In this document: piece after piece, positions 59,189 to 64,000 of the stretch | How the letters are laid out: every line of letters begins with the position of its first letter | How positions within the stretch are numbered: position 1 is the first letter of the stretch | Source of the DNA: Anticarsia gemmatalis | Taxonomy: Eukaryota; Arthropoda; Insecta; Lepidoptera; Erebidae | Direction: 5' to 3' | Length of the DNA: 64,000 nt | NCBI RefSeq assembly: GCF_050436995.1 | Contig: NC_134767.1 | Coordinates: 7,564,001 to 7,628,000, forward strand | Notes under the pieces: model-generated | The model's database searches: none | Told to the model about the DNA's origin: nothing | The model's input: the letters and a program-made list of their open reading frames with translations, nothing else | Made by a program: the position numbers and the translations under genes

Positions 59189-61343
59189 TTTTGTAGAATA
59201 TGTATTAAAATGTACTCATAACTTAGCTTGTTATTGAGCAATTGAAATCATGTTCTAATAGTTGATCGTTTACATAAATTAAGTCCATCTGAAATCCTAA
59301 GACTATTATAGCTGAAGATTTAACAAGATAATTTCTCTAAGCCTGCTTTTCTAGAATCAACATTAATATAACCAGACGCACTATGTTTTTTGATTTGAAG
59401 GAACTAATTATTATACCATGTTAATTTGATGCTATATTTGGACACCCTCCTCAACACTTAGTTCATTACGGGAAGATACCCTTGCCCAGCAGTGGGATAT
59501 AATTCTCATTTACTTGGACATCAAATTTCTATTCATCAGTCGAAACATACTTGTGTTACAAATTGTACCAGTGAAGTACCTACCTATAAAAGTTTCTACC
59601 ATGTCTATCTACTTTATAATTCGAGAGTGCCCAAACAACAAACATTCAAATAAACTTTTATCAAGAAACCAGTGCATATTCGACAAAAACATGACTCTGT
59701 GAATTAGTTACGCTCACATAGAACCGGTTCGGACCGGTCAACACTAGTTCGGTCAAATCCAAACTGGACCGGCCACTCTTCCTGTCATTTCACTCATTTT
59801 TTGTGAAACCAGACGCATTCCACTTATGGTTATAGCCTATGGAAAACCACTTGCTACTCCACTTTGAAAATAAACCATATTTCTAAGGTGTTAAAGTTTA
59901 CTTTCGCTTGGTGTAATGTGACGTGTGTTGGCACGTATTATGGATGTCGTATAATTTCTTCCTGACCCCCGGTTGGATAAGACTTTCGTTCAGAAAAATC
60001 GTCGAGATCTCGAGACAAATTGAACGCAATCTTGTTACTTATGTAATTTTGTCAAGTGCTTATATTATTTATGAGTGTTTCTTTTAAGATAAGATCTCGG
60101 CAATTTGCTTTCTTATGTAAACATCGTCATATGTAAATGGTGGAGGTTATATGCACTTTTCATATCAGGTACAACACGCATAGCTTACATTTTCCTTAAC
60201 TTAAAAGCCTTGTGTAACATATTGGAAAAGATTTCCGTCAGACAAATGATGATGCATGAAGTGTTTTATTAAATACGATAGGTGTTCAAAAAATGTCTGC
60301 GAAACAAGACTCCAATTACGGTCTACTTGTTACAACCAACTACCAATTTCTTTTTGTAGCATTTCAATAGCCGGATCTGCACAAATTCGTTTCGACTTGA
60401 TTGTGCGTGGAAAGCTGTTTGACTTTTACCATTAGTTAGCTCCAATTTAAACTTTGTCTACGGTGACTTCAGACGAAACAATTCTTTCTTTTATTTCATA
60501 CAGTACGTATGGAACGAAGATACAATGTTTTTTGAGGATGTAAAGGATTACAACAACACCAAATAGCTGTTATTGTCGTTGAATTAATTATTACCGACAT
60601 ATTAACGTTCCTTCCGAAACAAATAAATATACTGTTAAATATGTATGTTGCTGAACGCTGCGACAAGTTCTTTACTCCACTATTCTTTCATAATGCATCC
60701 TGAAATTTTGATACCATACGGTCAGACCCGTTTCACTAACACAGCTTCCACTATCCAATTAGCAGTAACAAAACAAGATGTACCAAATGCCGAAACAAAA
60801 GAAACACCATTGTGCCGGCTCCTTCGATACTACAACGCTCTAATTCATCTTAAGAATCACAACGCTTGGCTGGTTAAACCAACCATAACAACACAAAGGA
60901 AAAACAACCTTATCTCCTTAAATTACGGTGCATTTTTGCACTTGCTTGACTGGTAAAATCAACCATAGCAACGCAATCGAATTGAAACTTTAGTAGTCTT
61001 CATATAAGGTGTATTTTTGCTCCCATTTTGGGTAAAGCGGAAATCAAAATCAATTGCAAGTTGATGAATGGTTGTATTATCAAAGTGAAAATCCAAAGAG
61101 TAAAATTGGAACATGTGGTTAATTTTGCGAAATTGTGTTATGTAGCGTTGTTTGATGTGCTTGTTAAATTTGATTGATGACTTTCTTTGTTATCAAAAAA
61201 GGCAGTAATTGTGCTAAAGAAATCATTTCATGATGGTTCAATGGTAGTTGGTATTGACCATCACTTGAGTTGGCTAAAAAAAGAGAACTAATATCTTGTA
61301 TCATCGTGCATCCAGTTTTCCTTTAAGTTATTTTGTAGTTGTA
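59189..61343. other. no confirmed gene
   Basis: A SINE/LINE tail word (gatacccttgcccagcagtg) lies at about 59475. A CCGG-rich patch with accggttcggaccggtc lies at about 59722-59740. A diverged direct repeat lies at 60869-61030. The 103-codon + frame at 60645-60956 runs into that repeat and has no domain. Confidence 0.4.
60869..61030. repeat. diverged tandem repeat, two units of about 80 bp
   Basis: Each unit begins tggttaaa/tggtaaaatc then ccaaccata/tcaaccata, and ends gtgcatttttgc/gtgtatttttgc. Confidence 0.5.
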
Positions 61344-61424
61344 GTTTAAACCGTTGTTAAGCCAAATCAAAAACTGTTCAGGTGGCTTGAACAACTTAGA
61401 CACTAGACCACTAACCATATGATA
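61344..61424 (+). repeat. 5S-derived SINE family a, 3' end fragment
   Basis: ccgttgttaagccaaatcaa, ggcttgaacaacttagacac and accactaaccatatgata are the tail of the family-a SINE. Confidence 0.55.
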
Positions 61425-62280
61425 AAAATAGTAGGTAGTCCACTGATATTTTACCACCCCCCACGCATATCATCATAAGCACCTAATCTCTTAAAAAAAA
61501 ACAGCATTTAGAATTCCTACCTTCAAAAAATTTGCATATTCTGCACTTGACGTCTCAATCATTTTTTAAAAAGTTTTCAAAGTGATTTTGTTGTAAAAGA
61601 CACAGAGGCAGTGTGTATTTTCAGCGGTAGTTTAAATGACAAAATTTAATAAATATATCAGAAGCAATCCCTCCAATCAAATACTAATCCATCATAATAA
61701 ATCAGAAAGTAGAAGAAACTAAATGAAACACGACAATTGAACAAGGTGCAGACATCTTGCCCAACAAACTGGTAGAATGGATTGTATAACCAATTAACTG
61801 GTAAACGCAATCGACGCGTGCGCGCACACTACAAAAACAACGACTTATAAAGTTACACTAAATACATAATGTGTTATGTTTTTACTACAAAATTGTTATG
61901 CCTAATTACACATATGATATTTGAGGTAAGGAATCCTTTAACTTGACCACACGATAGTTTAAACAAGCAAGAAAAGCGCAGAGCACTGTCCATCTTTTCT
62001 CGAAGAATTTTGTTATGTGTATCGATAACGTTCTTTCAAAATCCTTATGATAAGATGTCAATTTATTCAAGTTCGAAACATAGAGTTATAATCATGGTTA
62101 TAATAATTTAGATTTTTCAATCAATACTTCTATAGTAATAATATGTCTGTCTGTCTTTTACCCAATTACGGCCAAACCGCTGACTCAAATTCTATTAATG
62201 CAGCCTGTGGATAGTTGAAGTTCTCACCGTACCAGACAGGTTCTTAGGATTTTCTAAAATTGAACCCTGGGCGGTTGAAA
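61425..62280. other. no gene seen; host of a nested Helitron-like element
   Basis: About 62130-62280 is an older Helitron-like relic (atatgtctgtctgtcttt, gccaaaccgctgactcaaat). The copy at 62281 adjoins or interrupts it. Confidence 0.4.
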
Positions 62281-62520
62281 TCTATACTAATATTATAAAG
62301 CTGAAGAGTTTGTTTGTTTGATTGTTTGTTTGTTTGAACGCGCTTATCTCAGGAACTACTGGTCCGATCTAAAAAATTCTTTCGAGGAAGGTTTTAGGCT
62401 ATATAACATAACGCTACGGCTATTAGGAGCGGAGTAGCAACGAAAAATGTTACAAAAACGGGGAAAATTATGACCCTTTCTCTCTTATGTGACGCAAGCG
62501 AAATTGCGCGGGTTAGCTAG
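62281..62520 (+). mobile_element. Helitron-like element (type 1) with internal deletion
   Basis: TCTATACTAATATTATAAAG start, CTAG end followed by T. The segment between attctttc and gaggaagg (the ttagatagcccatttatc part) is missing. Confidence 0.75.
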
Positions 62521-63270
62521 TAGGGAAATAAACTTTGAAAACGTGCGAAGCCGCATTATCTAGCTCATGTCTAATTTAGATGACGATCATCATAAAATAG
62601 ATTTTAAACCATCTAATTTACGTTTCAATTACATCCTCACATGAAAACCATAAAATTTCACGCCGTCCCACTTTGAATAACCGTATCCGTGATCTAACTG
62701 CAGTATATAAATCTATCTACCGAGAGTTATAGATAGAACCTGTCGAGACGACCTAGTTTAGCGGCGGTAATACTGAAATTTACTTCTATAAATAACTTGA
62801 TTCAACGAGAGAGAGCCTTAGGCAAAATTACGATGGTATTTAAAATAAGTTAAGCAATGGTGTCTAGCTTTGGATTTTGATGGGTGTACAATAGCGATAG
62901 TTAATTTCGGTGTCACTTTATATACTATTTTACCTAAGAACCCTTGATAATTACGTATATCTTATGACTAAGTTATGTAATCCGAAGTTTAGAACTAACT
63001 ATTGATAGAACTAGAATGTTCTCATCTCCTAATTGTTAGTGATCTATACAAGTGATTAATTTCTCATGTTATTCAGTGATGTCTACATAATGTACTATAA
63101 GAAACGCTAACAGGTTCTTAATTAACTTTAACTAAAGAGAAACGCAGTCAAATATCTACAACGCGAAGGGAATTTAGTATTTACTGATATCTCAATTATC
63201 AAACCTTAAATCACTCTCTTATAAGGAAAAGTATAAGATAAGAACATCCGGCTTTCCAACAAAGATTTTA

Positions 63271-63325
63271 GAATCGATAATATAATCGATTGACTCAATC
63301 GAGTCACCGACAATCGATAATCGAG
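63271..63325. promoter_or_regulatory. cluster of ATCGAT/CGATA words
   Basis: aatcgataatataatcgatt and acaatcgataatcgagg contain several CGATA or ATCGAT words in 55 bp. CGATA clusters bind BEAF/DREF-type proteins in Drosophila. Relevance here is inferred only. Confidence 0.25.
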
Positions 63326-63629
63326 GATCTAGAATTGTAGATTGAGAAAATGGCGTGCACGCAATTCATTAAGTGTGGTTTTCGTGATGAGAATTTATCT
63401 TCTGCTTCTCCCTTTAAAAGGTTTTAGAGATCTTATGTCAAGTTCGGATTTCCACAATCGTTAGAATTACAATACTTACTTAAAGTGTAATCAGTCTTAT
63501 TTAATTTGATAGCTGTAACATTCCAAATTCGACAGACTTTAGTAGAATTTCAATCTTTTAATTATCTTTTTATGGCGCTTTACGTATTTAGTTTTCGTTG
63601 AATTTTATCGTTATCAATATTTATAATGT

Positions 63630-63654
63630 TGTCTCTTATTTATTCCAGGTAAGA
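63630..63654 (+). promoter_or_regulatory. candidate recursive splice site, or acceptor of a 59-nt exon
   Basis: The pyrimidine-rich gtctcttatttattccag ends at 63648 and is followed directly by gtaaga, a good donor. Alternatively 63649-63707 is a small exon: it is open in the frame VRPHAECRNPHKVLPLSNS and ends at a perfect gtaagt (63708). Confidence 0.35.
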
Positions 63655-64000
63655 CCACATGCTGAATGCAGAAATCCCCATAAAGTGCTACCTTTAAGTA
63701 ATAGCCAGTAAGTTATCAAAAGCCTTAACTTGCGCAAACAACACTTTTCACTCAATTTTAAAACGCTCTCCCGGCCGTCATTCGGCACGATTCTTTGAAC
63801 ACTAGCCAACGAAAAATCGTAACAAAATCAAATCAATTATTTATTTAGGTCAAATGCTGACACTTATGATCAGTCAGTCATGATACAGAGAGTGAATCTA
63901 CTGCCAGTTCGGAAGGTAGGTAATGAGAATAGCTAGCAAGAAACGTGTAAAGGTATGATTTAAAACAGAACCATAACCTTGTACTTAACAAAGTCTAAAA

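Larger units (their letters stand above)
62521..64000. other. no confirmed gene; candidate splice composite near the right end
   Basis: AT-rich. tatataaa at about 62704 is TATA-like, but no initiator follows at the right distance. A CGATA-rich cluster lies at 63271-63325. Confidence 0.4.

Noticed and set aside
60645..60956. 103-codon frame as a gene
   Set aside because: Runs into a diverged tandem repeat, has no domain and no splice or promoter support.
62700..62740. TATA-box promoter at tatataaa
   Set aside because: No initiator about 30 bp downstream and no exon-like sequence or donor after it.

Overview
The window looks like a piece of an insect chromosome, most probably from a moth or butterfly (a noctuid-type lepidopteran genome is my best guess). 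It is AT-rich, has eukaryotic introns and no operons. It is crowded with repeat types I associate with Lepidoptera: short Helitron-like elements that start TCTATACTAATATTATAAA and end CTAG, tRNA- and 5S-rRNA-derived SINEs, mariner-type fold-back elements and small hairpin MITEs. No viral gene, CRISPR array, bacterial-type operon or true tRNA/rRNA gene was seen.

One gene is recognised with confidence. The 3' part of the homeobox gene orthopedia (otp) lies on the + strand in four exons, 12408-12573, 13067-13219, 13726-13851 and 14187-14326. They splice in frame into a 194-residue C-terminal part running from homeodomain residue 47 to the OAR motif and stop. A long 3' UTR follows, probably ending near 16.64 kb. 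The first 46 homeodomain residues were not found, so at least 12.4 kb upstream is intron or the missing exon lies outside the window.

Two further genes are inferred. First, a 112-codon open frame on the - strand (37525-37864) has a good splice acceptor at its start and poly(A) signals just after its stop. It looks like the last exon of an unrecognised gene. Second, 28795-29068 looks like a non-coding first exon on the + strand, with an initiator, a DPE-like match and a splice donor. If so, most of the right half of the window is its first intron. Two abutted acceptor/donor sites at 43149/43150 and 63648/63649 would suit recursive splicing of such an intron.

Layout: 1-12.4 kb is otp intron or upstream DNA with SINEs, Helitron-like copies and a 780-bp hAT-type element (8-bp target duplication) carrying a nested Helitron-like copy. 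12.4-16.6 kb is otp. 16.6-28.7 kb is intergenic, with CTCF-like sites and a 1.6-kb mariner palindrome inserted in a SINE. 28.7-64 kb is the putative long intron, holding the antisense last exon, a 1.56-kb fold-back element inside one copy of a tandem duplication, a LINE 3' fragment, and many SINEs, MITEs and hairpins. Long stretches between these hold nothing I can identify. All calls come from reading the sequence by eye. Element boundaries given as round estimates may be off by some bases, and no database search was possible.
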